From the NCBI GenBank assembly GCA_041392835.1, contig JAWKLF010000004.1:124001-188000 (forward strand): DNA of 64,000 nucleotides. Reading direction: 5' to 3'. Below the pieces are notes generated by a model. The model saw only the letters and a program-made list of their open reading frames with translations. It was not told the DNA's origin and did not search any database. Both the position numbers and the translations under genes were made by a program. This stretch comes from OLB11 sp041392835. Its GTDB lineage: Bacteria > Bacteroidota > Bacteroidia > Chitinophagales > Chitinophagaceae. Shown here one piece after another: positions 48,405 to 57,649 of the stretch; the first letter of the stretch is position 1; the number at the start of each line of letters is the position of its first letter.

Positions 48405-50998
48405 TGCAACTTCTAAAAACAAATCAAATTACAAAGTTATTAGCGCAACTTATCTTTATAGTATTGCCTACTATAGCTATAGTATTTTTTTGTTTGTGGC
48501 ATATCAGCCATTATTTTACTATCATTCAAGACAATTGGTTTCGACAAGGAATTTATTTTTCAATAGGCATAGTGCTCTCATTATTAATTTATAGTAGCCG
48601 ACTTCGATTTAGCGTAAGTTTCCTTTTGCTGCTTTTAAGTCTTTTTATAGTGTATAAAATAATGGACTCTTTGAGTTTTAGTGAAATAGATGGTTTTTTT
48701 ATTTCTGTACAATATTTATTATTTACATATTTATTTTCATTTGGATGGCTATGCGGTTGGGGATTGCAAAGAGCCAAATGGTTTCCAACTTTTTTAGTTG
48801 GCATATTACTTATAGCCAGCATGATATTGATTTCTAAAAATGGCGACTTGACCGTACAGAAACTCATATTCAATCTCTTACCGATTCTTCTTTACAGTAT
48901 TTATATTTTATATACTAATGCTTCTTTGCAACAAACCGACACAACTCAAAAATCTTTTTTTTGGAAGTATTCTTTCAGGCTATTTCTTTTTAGTATACTC
49001 CTTGTAGCTTTTACAGGCACACTTATTTATACTATGCTTCCAAACATTGAAGCTACTGTAGCAGAATACGGAGGTCAAGGCAAAGATGGAGAAAATCAGA
49101 TGCTGACTAAGCAAAAAGACGGTACTGAAAAAAACAAACAGAGCATGGAGATGAGTGATAAAAATAATAGAAACAAAAACCCTGAACCATTGTTTTGTGC
49201 ACATATTGACAATTTTCTTCCCGCTAGCGATATTGCCAACCCCTTATATTTAACTGCTTATCATTTTACTAAATTTGACAGTCTTACAGAAACATTTGAA
49301 AGAGACACTATTCAAGAATTTAATGATGAATTTTTCCCAGACCCTTCTTCCATTCCTTTATTTTCAACGTATACCGATTCTTCAAAACTAAAAATTGCGA
49401 ATGGCACAAGAAATAAAGATGTAGTACAAGTAGAGATTTACAAAAAGAGATTATCAAATGATGCTTTTGTAGCCCCAAGTACAGCCTTTTTTGTACAACC
49501 CATTACCATTGAAAAAGATTTTCAAAAAGAATTTAGTAGTGCATATAGATCCAAAAGTTTAGTATCGCAACTGAATAGTGCTTACTTTATATACAATACA
49601 GACAATCCGTCCATCATGATGTTTCAAGAAAGACGATTTAAAGAATTAAGAGGCGCAAAAGATTATAAGGCATTGCCCGAAAAATTTATGAAATACTATA
49701 CCGACTTTCCTAAATATGGGAAATACAAAGCACTTGCAAAATTGGCTGATAGTATTCAACAAAATAAAAAAACAACGATTGATAAAGTATTAGCCGTACG
49801 AGACTACTTTTTACAAAAAAATGCTTTTGGCGAACAAGTATATACATACTCAGACAACCCAGGTATACCAGGACTACCTTCTGCATCAAAACTCAACTAT
49901 TTTCTCTTTGAAAGCAAAAAAGGATATTGCGCATACTATGCCGGAGCTACTTGTTTTTTACTACGAGGCATGGGCATTCCCTCACGAATCGTAACTGGCT
50001 TCCTAACTATAGATAGAAGTGATAAAAACCCAGGCTGGTATTGGTACTACGAAGACCAATCGCATGCTTGGGTACAAGTATATTTTCCAGAATATGGATG
50101 GATAGATTTTGATACTACTGTTGGCAACGATGAGGCTGAGCGCTCTCCAGCTCCCGATGGCACACCACCACTACAACCGCCCAAAGCCATTATAACCATG
50201 AGTGGAAATATAATAAGTATAGACACCGCACAAAAAACAATTGAACTACAAACACAAACTGCTACTTTTAAAGATATAGAATATAAAAATACGAATACTA
50301 CTGTTTCACTTGATGCTAAAATAGCTCTTATTTGGCGAGACAGTCTCGCTCTCAAGCTTCAGGAACTTAAAAAGAATGATAAAATAACAGCAGTAAGTTA
50401 TGCTGAAAAATTGAATGCTTATAGCAACGAAAAATCCTTTGATAAAATAGTAAACAAACTTCCAAAGACTATTCCAATAGATGAAATATATGTATTTGTT
50501 GCAAAAAATAAAACCACAGAAAATACACCAGAAACTGACACAAATGAAAAACATAGTGCATACTACTATTTAAAACATCTTTTTTTCTTTTTATTATCAT
50601 TTGTACTCATACTATTTAGTTTGCCAGTATTGACTATGCATTATTTTAGATGGCAAGTCAAAAAAACATCTTCACTTAAACGAAAAGCTTTTTATGCACA
50701 TCGTGCATCCGATTATTTTTTACACCAATTAGGATATAAAAAAGAAAATAAAACTGACTTATCTTTTGCACAAAATATTGATCAACATTTTAATACAAAC
50801 TATGCAAACTTTATGGAAAAGTATTTAAAATCAAAATATAGCACTGCTTCTCTCAAAGAACATGAACAAGAAGTAATACAAAGATTTTTCTTCCCTTTTG
50901 AACGAAAAATAAAACAACGCATTGCACTAAAAACAAGAATTTTACATTTTCTAAATTTAAAAGAATACCTATCTTATTTTATACCTTTAAAATTTTAA
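48404..50998 (+). CDS. Transglutaminase-like membrane protein (TgpA-like)
   Basis: An 864-residue protein. About six to seven transmembrane helices fill residues 12-220. An extracytoplasmic region follows, with a transglutaminase core whose triad is Cys509 (KKGYCAYYAGAT), His554 (QSHAWVQVYFPEYG) and Asp570 (WIDFDTT). A further transmembrane helix lies near residue 725-745, with a cytoplasmic tail of about 115 residues that resembles the DUF4129-type tail. TgpA-like proteins are cysteine peptidase or acyltransferase-fold enzymes tied to MoxR/DUF58 operons. It overlaps the DUF58 gene by one base and precedes the MoxR gene by 9 bases. Substrate unknown. Confidence 0.9.
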   Translation: MQLLKTNQITKLLAQLIFIVLPTIAIVFFCLWHISHYFTIIQDNWFRQGIYFSIGIVLSLLIYSSRLRFSVSFLLLLLSLFIVYKIMDSLSFSEIDGFFISVQYLLFTYLFSFGWLCGWGLQRAKWFPTFLVGILLIASMILISKNGDLTVQKLIFNLLPILLYSIYILYTNASLQQTDTTQKSFFWKYSFRLFLFSILLVAFTGTLIYTMLPNIEATVAEYGGQGKDGENQMLTKQKDGTEKNKQSMEMSDKNNRNKNPEPLFCAHIDNFLPASDIANPLYLTAYHFTKFDSLTETFERDTIQEFNDEFFPDPSSIPLFSTYTDSSKLKIANGTRNKDVVQVEIYKKRLSNDAFVAPSTAFFVQPITIEKDFQKEFSSAYRSKSLVSQLNSAYFIYNTDNPSIMMFQERRFKELRGAKDYKALPEKFMKYYTDFPKYGKYKALAKLADSIQQNKKTTIDKVLAVRDYFLQKNAFGEQVYTYSDNPGIPGLPSASKLNYFLFESKKGYCAYYAGATCFLLRGMGIPSRIVTGFLTIDRSDKNPGWYWYYEDQSHAWVQVYFPEYGWIDFDTTVGNDEAERSPAPDGTPPLQPPKAIITMSGNIISIDTAQKTIELQTQTATFKDIEYKNTNTTVSLDAKIALIWRDSLALKLQELKKNDKITAVSYAEKLNAYSNEKSFDKIVNKLPKTIPIDEIYVFVAKNKTTENTPETDTNEKHSAYYYLKHLFFFLLSFVLILFSLPVLTMHYFRWQVKKTSSLKRKAFYAHRASDYFLHQLGYKKENKTDLSFAQNIDQHFNTNYANFMEKYLKSKYSTASLKEHEQEVIQRFFFPFERKIKQRIALKTRILHFLNLKEYLSYFIPLKF

Positions 50999-51007
50999 TT
51001 CCCAACT

Positions 51008-51982
51008 ATGGACGCACACACTTCTACAAGCCAAGATAAAATATCTGCACTGATAGATAATATAGAAAAAGTAATAAAAGGCAAAACGATTCAAATAAAA
51101 CAAGTCATTACTTGCCTTTTGGCCCAGGGCCATATACTGATGGAAGATAACCCAGGCACAGGTAAAACAATACTTGCACGAACGCTGGCTGCTAGTATAG
51201 CAAATGATGCACAACATGAAAATATACATTTCAAAAGGGTTCAATTTACACCCGATTTATTACCTATGGACTTATTAGGTACTCATATATTTGATGAAGT
51301 TCAAAAAGAATTTATTTTTAAAAAAGGACCACTGTTTTGTAATATACTATTGGCCGATGAAATTAATAGAGCCTCTCCAAAAGTACAGAGTGCATTGCTA
51401 GAGTGTATGGCTGAAAACCAAATAACCATGGGCGAAAAAACGTACTTATTAGACCCCTTGTTTTTTACAATTGCTACTCAAAATCCAATAGAAATGGAAG
51501 GTACTTACCCCTTGCCATCAGCACAATTGGATCGATTTTATATGAAAATATATTTTGGATATGTAAACGAAGAAACCGAATTATCTATATACAAAAACTA
51601 CGAAAACATACATCAAAATTTATCTAATCTGCAACGCATTTTAAATAAAAGTGAAATTATGGAGTTACAGAAATTGGCTGCAGAAGTTAGTATACATGAC
51701 GAACTAATTCAAGCTGTGTCAAATATAGTTAGAGGAACAAGAAGCAATGATGGTATAGTAGTTGGTGCATCTACTCGTAGTGGTATAACATTTATTAAAT
51801 GCTTAAAAGCATATGCTTTAATCAATAATAGAGATTATGTCATAGAAGATGACATACAAGATTTAGCATCAGCAGTATTGGACCACAGATTGGTTTATAA
51901 AAATAAAGAATCTAAAAAACAATCATTGCCTCAAATTGTTGCTGATGAAATAAATAGATTAAGCAAACTAAAATTATACTAA
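51008..51982 (+). CDS. MoxR-family AAA+ ATPase
   Basis: A 324-residue AAA+ ATPase. Walker A is DNPGTGKT (residues 47-54). Walker B is ILLADE with Asp117 and Glu118, sensor 1 is TIATQNP, and the arginine finger region has QLDRFYMKI. The C-terminal domain has STRSGITFIKCLKAYALI, typical of MoxR. MoxR proteins act as chaperone-like ATPases with partners from DUF58/vWA genes in the same operon, as here. It starts 9 bases after the transglutaminase gene, and the next gene follows after 6 bases. Confidence 0.95.
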   Translation: MDAHTSTSQDKISALIDNIEKVIKGKTIQIKQVITCLLAQGHILMEDNPGTGKTILARTLAASIANDAQHENIHFKRVQFTPDLLPMDLLGTHIFDEVQKEFIFKKGPLFCNILLADEINRASPKVQSALLECMAENQITMGEKTYLLDPLFFTIATQNPIEMEGTYPLPSAQLDRFYMKIYFGYVNEETELSIYKNYENIHQNLSNLQRILNKSEIMELQKLAAEVSIHDELIQAVSNIVRGTRSNDGIVVGASTRSGITFIKCLKAYALINNRDYVIEDDIQDLASAVLDHRLVYKNKESKKQSLPQIVADEINRLSKLKLY

Positions 51983-51988
51983 TACCCT

Positions 51989-54016
51989 TTGCATTTTATT
52001 CGTTTACATATCAATTTTTTGTTTAGCAAGCTAGTGCATAAATACACGTTGTTGCTTTTGTTAATTGTATGCAATAATGTTTTACTTTTTGCACAATCTA
52101 AACAAGAAAAAAGATACGAAATAGATGCAAAACGATACGGAGTTTCTACTACAAGCAAAGAAGCCATAACTGCTGCAAGAGAATTTAAACGAATAGATAG
52201 TAGCTACTATGTAGGATGGATGTTGGAAGGAATATATAAATATGAACACAGTGCAGATTACTTAGGATTCAAATTAGCATCAGAACAATTGAACAAAGCA
52301 TTGCTTTTGATGCAAAAAGATTTTTCAAAAGAAATAAGTACAAGAACTGGCGATGTAAGACAATACATAGAATTAATAAAATACCATAGAGACTGGGATC
52401 AAATAGCTTATTCATTATCGCAATGCTATAGCAACACAGACGAATTAGATAAACTTTGGCAGCTACTTCAATTGTGTAAAAAAATGAATTTACAAGACGA
52501 AGTATTTATGGATACCTATAACTATATGTCATGGACAGTACATAGAAATAGATTTAGAAATTCATCAAAATACCCATTTTTAAAAGAATCCATAAAACAA
52601 AATGAAGATTATGCCAATAGCCTATTAGATAGTTCAATAATAAAAATTAATGATGATAGTAAAATTAATAATACTATTTTCTCAAGCCAATACAACAATG
52701 ATAAAATGCCAGGTGTATGGCACTACAAATCTATTTTATATACCTATCAACTGGATATGAAAAAAGGTGCAGAGTATTACAATAAACTCAAAAAAACATC
52801 TTACTTCCCAGCCAACAATTATGCTACTTTTTGCAGCATACAAGGTGATTTTGCGCAAGCAGAAGCATTTTACGAAATGGCTAAAAAAGAATATTCGAGC
52901 GAAAAACATATGAAAGAGTCATACTATTATTCATCTGTAATAAATAGTTATAAAAATGAAAATAAAAAAGGGATTGAAGAACTAAAAAATCTCATTACAA
53001 GCAATGGTTCTACACCAGGCTTCGGATGGTATAATATAGCTGTAGCAAGAACCCTACTCTATGATGGGCAACTACCCATAGCCGAACGATATATACAAAA
53101 TGCCGAAAATTTTAAAGAAATTCATATAGGCACTACCTTAGGACAAAGCCACTATGATTTTACAGTGAACCTTTTAAAGCTTATTGCAAAAAAACGAGAA
53201 ATAAAACGAATATTCTTTGAACAAAAAAAATGGTACCTCTCCCCTTCGGCTTGGTTTAAACTTGCAAAAAAACAAATTGAAAAATTTACTTTACAATTTT
53301 TAATCATTAATCAATTTGCTCAAAACCCAGAACGTGAACAAGTAATCTATAAATTATTTTCTACCGAAAGTACTGTTTCCTTTGATGAAATCTACGAACT
53401 CATAGAAGGTTTTAGCACTAATTTTTTTATTAAAAAATTTGAAGAAGAACTTGCCCTTGAAAAAAGAAATAACATAAAAAGATATTACAAACTTTTTTTA
53501 GCCAAACTGCTAATTAAAAAAGGGAAAAAGCACGAAGCTCATCAATGGTTAAAAGCAATATTAAATGACCCAACATTAAATAAAGATTATGAGAAATTGC
53601 TTTTGGCCAGAACCTATGAAGCCCTTATTATATGCACCGAAGGAAACACTTCTGAAAAAAAGACATTTATACAAAAAATGTATAGCATATATCCTCAATT
53701 GCTGCCTTATAATAATCAAAAAATAAAAGTAAAGATTACTACAAATGCAAGTAGCGAATTAGAGCAAAAAATAATAAAAGATTTATCTAATTTTCGAATA
53801 CAAATTGTTTCTCAAAATCAAGATGTAGATCTAAATGTAGAATTTAGTCAACTTGGAAATGTGCCTACTATATCAGTTAGAACAAATTGTCTTAAAGAAG
53901 AAATTGTAAGACCATTTTTATTTTCATATAAAAATCCTAAAGATGCGAGTAAACAAATTGCATATGGAATTTTTAATATTGGCAATGCCGACAAAAAAAT
54001 AAATATGGAAGAATAG
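51989..54016 (+). CDS. Exported helical-repeat protein of the MoxR operon, unknown function
   Basis: A 675-residue protein counted from TTG 51989. A GTG at 52034 would give a neater signal peptide (HKYTLLLLLIVCNNVLLFAQ after the start) and 660 residues, so the start is uncertain. Most of the chain is TPR/SEL1-like helices (AAREFKRIDSSYYVGWMLEG, AEAFYEMAKKEYSSEKH, IAVARTLLYDGQLPIAERYI). The last 105 residues look like a separate alpha/beta domain (KIKVKITTNASSELEQKIIK, DVDLNVEFSQLGNVPTISVR). I do not recognise it. It starts 6 bases after the MoxR gene, so it is the fourth member of the operon, presumably a periplasmic partner. It converges on clpB within a shared palindrome. Confidence 0.7.
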   Translation: MHFIRLHINFLFSKLVHKYTLLLLLIVCNNVLLFAQSKQEKRYEIDAKRYGVSTTSKEAITAAREFKRIDSSYYVGWMLEGIYKYEHSADYLGFKLASEQLNKALLLMQKDFSKEISTRTGDVRQYIELIKYHRDWDQIAYSLSQCYSNTDELDKLWQLLQLCKKMNLQDEVFMDTYNYMSWTVHRNRFRNSSKYPFLKESIKQNEDYANSLLDSSIIKINDDSKINNTIFSSQYNNDKMPGVWHYKSILYTYQLDMKKGAEYYNKLKKTSYFPANNYATFCSIQGDFAQAEAFYEMAKKEYSSEKHMKESYYYSSVINSYKNENKKGIEELKNLITSNGSTPGFGWYNIAVARTLLYDGQLPIAERYIQNAENFKEIHIGTTLGQSHYDFTVNLLKLIAKKREIKRIFFEQKKWYLSPSAWFKLAKKQIEKFTLQFLIINQFAQNPEREQVIYKLFSTESTVSFDEIYELIEGFSTNFFIKKFEEELALEKRNNIKRYYKLFLAKLLIKKGKKHEAHQWLKAILNDPTLNKDYEKLLLARTYEALIICTEGNTSEKKTFIQKMYSIYPQLLPYNNQKIKVKITTNASSELEQKIIKDLSNFRIQIVSQNQDVDLNVEFSQLGNVPTISVRTNCLKEEIVRPFLFSYKNPKDASKQIAYGIFNIGNADKKINMEE

Positions 54017-54028
54017 TAAATACTATTC
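54011..54028. repeat. Palindrome carrying both stop codons of convergent genes
   Basis: GAATAGTA / TACTATTC (54011-54018 with 54021-54028, 2-base centre) is a perfect inverted repeat. The TAG of the plus-strand gene (54014-54016) and the TAG of clpB on the minus strand (54023-54025) sit symmetrically in its arms. It could fold as a small hairpin, but no T run follows on either strand. Confidence 0.6.
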
Positions 54029-56623
54029 GTTGCGCAGGGCTACCACGCCATCAAACACATCTACAAGTATAGCTTTACTTTTATCAATATCGCCAGCAAT
54101 AATTTTCTTACTCAACAAATTTATTATTTCTTTTTGTATAAGTCTTTTCAAGGGCCTTGCTCCAAACTGAGGTTCAAAACCGTTGTCGGCCAAATAGCTG
54201 AGTGCATAATCGCTAAATTGCAGTTTAATTCCTTGCTTTGCCAACATATTAGAAAGTCCATCTAATTGAATCTTAATTATTCCTTTTATTTCTTTTTTCA
54301 ATAAAGGTTTAAACATGATAACCTCATCTATTCGATTTAAAAATTCAGGTCTTATTGTTTGACGCAATAAGGTCATCACCTCTTCTTTAGTAGATTCCGT
54401 AATTTGATCCATATTAGTTTCATTAATCGTTTCAAAACGCTCTTGTATAATATGACTTCCCATATTCGAAGTCATGATGATTATTGTATTTTTGAAATTA
54501 ACTACACGGCCTTTATTATCTGTCAATCTACCATCATCCAGCACTTGCAAAAGAATATTAAATACATCAGGATGCGCCTTTTCTATTTCATCAAAAAGTA
54601 CTACACTATATGGTTTTCTTCGTACAGACTCTGTTAATTGCCCGCCCTCATCGTAGCCTACATATCCTGGAGGTGCACCTACCAATCTACTTACACTATG
54701 CTTTTCTTGATATTCACTCATGTCTATACGAGTCATCATAGATTCATCGTCAAATAAGTATTCGGCCAAAGCCTTTGCCAACTCGGTTTTACCAACTCCA
54801 GTAGTACCCAAAAATATAAATGTGCCTATAGGTTTTCTTTCATCTTGAAGACCTGCCCTACTTCTTCTAATGGCATCCGAAACTGCTACTACTGCTTCAT
54901 CTTGGCCTACAATTCGTTGATGTAAGTGCTCTTCTAAATGCAACAATTTATCTTTTTCACTTTGCAACATTCTTGAAACCGGTATGCCCGTGGCCTTGGC
55001 CACATTTTCAGCTATATCATCTGCATCTACTTCTTCTTTTAGAAGTCTTTTGTGCGAGTCTTTATCTTCATCCAATACTTGTAGCAAATTTTTTAGTTTA
55101 TTTTCTTCTTCTTTTATTTTACCATAGCGAAGCTCAGCTACTTTGCCCAAGTCGCCATTGCGCTCTGCATGATCGGCTTCAAGTCTAAAATTTTCTAAAT
55201 TATTTCTTGCTTCTTGTATAGCATTAACTTGATCTTTTTCACTGAGCCATCGGACTTTGAATTCGTCACGCTGCTCAGTTAAATTAGCAATTTCTTTTGA
55301 TAAGTCTGCTAATTTTTTTTCATCATGTTCTCGCTTTATAGCCTCTCTTTCAATTTCCAATTGTCTTAATTTTCTTTCGAGTTCATCGAGCTCTTCAGGC
55401 ATCGAATTGATTTCTAATTTTAATTTAGCAGCACTCTCATCTATTAAGTCTATAGCCTTATCAGGCAAAAAACGATCGGATATATAGCGTGAAGAAAGTT
55501 CCACAGCAGCTATTATAGCTTCGTCTTTTATTCGCACATGATGATGTGATTCATATTTATCTTTTAAACCTCTTAATATTGAAATTGCTTCTTCATTGCT
55601 TGGCTCATCTACCATTACTTTCTGAAAACGTCGTTCTAAGGCTTTATCCTTTTCAAAATATTTTTGATATTCATTGAGTGTCGTAGCTCCTATAGCTCTC
55701 AACTCGCCTCTTGCCAACGCAGGCTTTAATATATTAGCTGCATCCATTGCACCTTCGCCACTAGAACCTGCACCAACCAAGGTATGTATTTCGTCTATAA
55801 ACAATATGATTTGCCCTTCGCTTTCTGTAACTTCTTTAATAACAGCTTTTAAGCGTTCTTCAAACTCTCCTTTGTACTTGGCCCCTGCTATAAGCTGTCC
55901 AATATCTAATGAATAAATTAATTTAGATTTTAAATTTTCGGGCACATCACCTTGCACTATTCTGTGTGCCAATCCTTCCACTATAGCTGTTTTTCCTACA
56001 CCTGGCTCACCCACCAACATGGGATTATTTTTACTTCTACGAGACAGTATATGCAGCGTTCTTCTTATTTCTTCATCGCGTCCAATGACAGGATCTAACT
56101 TTGCTTGGTTGGCTAATTCATTTAAGTTTTTTGCAAATTTTTTGAGCCAGTCATAATTATTTTCTGCTGTCTGACTGTTTATTGTTTGTCCTTTACGACT
56201 TTCTTTTATACTTGTCTTTAAATTCTTTTCTGTAAGGCCCGCATCTTTGAGCGCATTGGCTACTGAATCGTGTTGTGCTACCATAGCCAATAGTAAATGT
56301 TCTAAAGAAACAAACTCATCGCCAAATTCTTTTAAATACGATCCAGCTTTCAGACCCACAGTATTCAATTCTCTCGAAATATGTTGAGCAGGTTCTGTAT
56401 TGATTGTTGGAATTTTTGATAGAATTTCACTTAATTTTTGTTGTAAAAATGTAAGATTTACTTCATTTTTTTTAAGCAAATAAGGTATTGTTGATTCCTC
56501 ATTCTCAAGCATAGCTTGAAGTAAATGAGATGTATCTATCTGTTGATGTTTGGCATTGTATGCAAGTTGCTGCGCTTTAGAAACAGCTTCTTGTGCTTTG
56601 ATTGTAAAGTTATTGATATTCAT
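54023..56623 (-). CDS. clpB: ClpB disaggregase
   Basis: An 866-residue Hsp100 chaperone that works with DnaK to pull apart protein aggregates. Layout: N-terminal Clp_N domain (residues 1-145), NBD1 with Walker A GEPGVGKT (205-212) and FIDEIHTLVGAG, the long coiled-coil middle domain (about 410-530) that separates ClpB from ClpA/ClpC, then NBD2 with Walker A GTTGVGKT near residue 604 and the SEYQEKHSVSRLVGAPPGYVGY pore region. No ClpP-binding IGF loop is evident. Full length. Its stop is in a palindrome shared with the preceding gene. Confidence 0.97.
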   Translation of the reverse strand: MNINNFTIKAQEAVSKAQQLAYNAKHQQIDTSHLLQAMLENEESTIPYLLKKNEVNLTFLQQKLSEILSKIPTINTEPAQHISRELNTVGLKAGSYLKEFGDEFVSLEHLLLAMVAQHDSVANALKDAGLTEKNLKTSIKESRKGQTINSQTAENNYDWLKKFAKNLNELANQAKLDPVIGRDEEIRRTLHILSRRSKNNPMLVGEPGVGKTAIVEGLAHRIVQGDVPENLKSKLIYSLDIGQLIAGAKYKGEFEERLKAVIKEVTESEGQIILFIDEIHTLVGAGSSGEGAMDAANILKPALARGELRAIGATTLNEYQKYFEKDKALERRFQKVMVDEPSNEEAISILRGLKDKYESHHHVRIKDEAIIAAVELSSRYISDRFLPDKAIDLIDESAAKLKLEINSMPEELDELERKLRQLEIEREAIKREHDEKKLADLSKEIANLTEQRDEFKVRWLSEKDQVNAIQEARNNLENFRLEADHAERNGDLGKVAELRYGKIKEEENKLKNLLQVLDEDKDSHKRLLKEEVDADDIAENVAKATGIPVSRMLQSEKDKLLHLEEHLHQRIVGQDEAVVAVSDAIRRSRAGLQDERKPIGTFIFLGTTGVGKTELAKALAEYLFDDESMMTRIDMSEYQEKHSVSRLVGAPPGYVGYDEGGQLTESVRRKPYSVVLFDEIEKAHPDVFNILLQVLDDGRLTDNKGRVVNFKNTIIIMTSNMGSHIIQERFETINETNMDQITESTKEEVMTLLRQTIRPEFLNRIDEVIMFKPLLKKEIKGIIKIQLDGLSNMLAKQGIKLQFSDYALSYLADNGFEPQFGARPLKRLIQKEIINLLSKKIIAGDIDKSKAILVDVFDGVVALRNE

Positions 56624-56775
56624 AATTTAGAATGCACAAAGTATATTCCAAAAATGTTTTTAAAACTTTTTGACAGAAAAAAGTAAAAACAACTGACAGG
56701 ATATGTATAAGCGAAAAAAAAGTATGTCAAAAAATGAAGTTTTACACCTCATGAAAATAAAAAAAATACAGAAGC

Positions 56776-57429
56776 CTATTGCATAGTTTTACTATCCGCA
56801 ATAAACTGTGCCAAACCAATATCGGTAAGCGGATGCTTTAAAAGTCCTAAAATACTACTCAAAGGACAAGTACATACATTAGCTCCAACTTCGGCACATC
56901 GCACTATATGTAGTGCATTGCGAATAGAAGCGGCTAAAATTTCGGTTTGAAAACCTTGTGTTTGATATATATGAGCTATCTGTGCTATTAAATCTACGCC
57001 ATCCCAATTGCTGTCATCTATTCGGCCTATAAAAGGTGATACATAAGTAGCTCCAGCTTTTGCAGCTAAAATAGCCTGTCCGGCCGAAAATACTAAAGTA
57101 CAATTGGTCCTAATATTATGGTCAGAAAACCATTTTATAGCCTTGATACCATCTTTTATCATAGGTACTTTTACTACAATGTGTTCGTCAATAGCGGCTA
57201 ATTTTTTTCCTTCTTCAATAATGCCTTCAAAATCCGTAGAAAAAACTTCTGCACTTACTGGCGCTTTTACGATATCACAAATAGATTTATAATGATTCAT
57301 AATGGCATCTTGACCTTTTATGCCCTCTTTGGCCATCAAAGAAGGATTGGTCGTTACGCCATCTAATATACCTAAAGCATGTGCTTCTTGAATTTGAGCT
57401 AAATTGGCTGTATCAATAAAAAATTTCAT
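56776..57429 (-). CDS. fsa: Fructose-6-phosphate aldolase / transaldolase (TalC type)
   Basis: A 217-residue class I aldolase of the FSA/TalC subfamily, which either splits fructose-6-phosphate or acts as a short transaldolase. The Schiff-base Lys is Lys87 (HIVVKVPMI). Other landmarks are MKFFIDTANLAQIQEAHALG, GVTTNPSLMAKEG, TNCTLVFSAGQAILAAKAGA, YVSPFIGRIDD and LAASIRNALHIV. Length fits FSA/TalC, not the 310-residue TalB. The upstream 220 bases hold two perfect -7 boxes on the minus strand. Confidence 0.94.
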   Translation of the reverse strand: MKFFIDTANLAQIQEAHALGILDGVTTNPSLMAKEGIKGQDAIMNHYKSICDIVKAPVSAEVFSTDFEGIIEEGKKLAAIDEHIVVKVPMIKDGIKAIKWFSDHNIRTNCTLVFSAGQAILAAKAGATYVSPFIGRIDDSNWDGVDLIAQIAHIYQTQGFQTEILAASIRNALHIVRCAEVGANVCTCPLSSILGLLKHPLTDIGLAQFIADSKTMQ

Positions 57430-57507
57430 TTCAGATTGTTTTAAATAAATGATTAAAGGGTTTCGTTTTTTATTATCTAAACAAATTCATTTCTGAATAG
57501 ATGTGGG

Positions 57508-57543
57508 CAAATATAGAGTATTCCTTTTTGCTCTGCAAAGATA
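57508..57543 (-). promoter_or_regulatory. Two -7 promoter boxes upstream of fsa
   Basis: TATATTTG (57508-57515) and TATCTTTG (57536-57543) on the minus strand both fit TAnnTTTG. They lie 78 and 106 bases before the fsa start and may be tandem promoters. Confidence 0.5.
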
Positions 57544-57649
57544 TTTAGTAGTACTTGGAATAGAGAAAAAACAATTTATCAATATTGAAATTGGATAATA
57601 TGCAACATAAGATTAAAAAAATAGTTACACCAATTTAGAAAATAACAAA

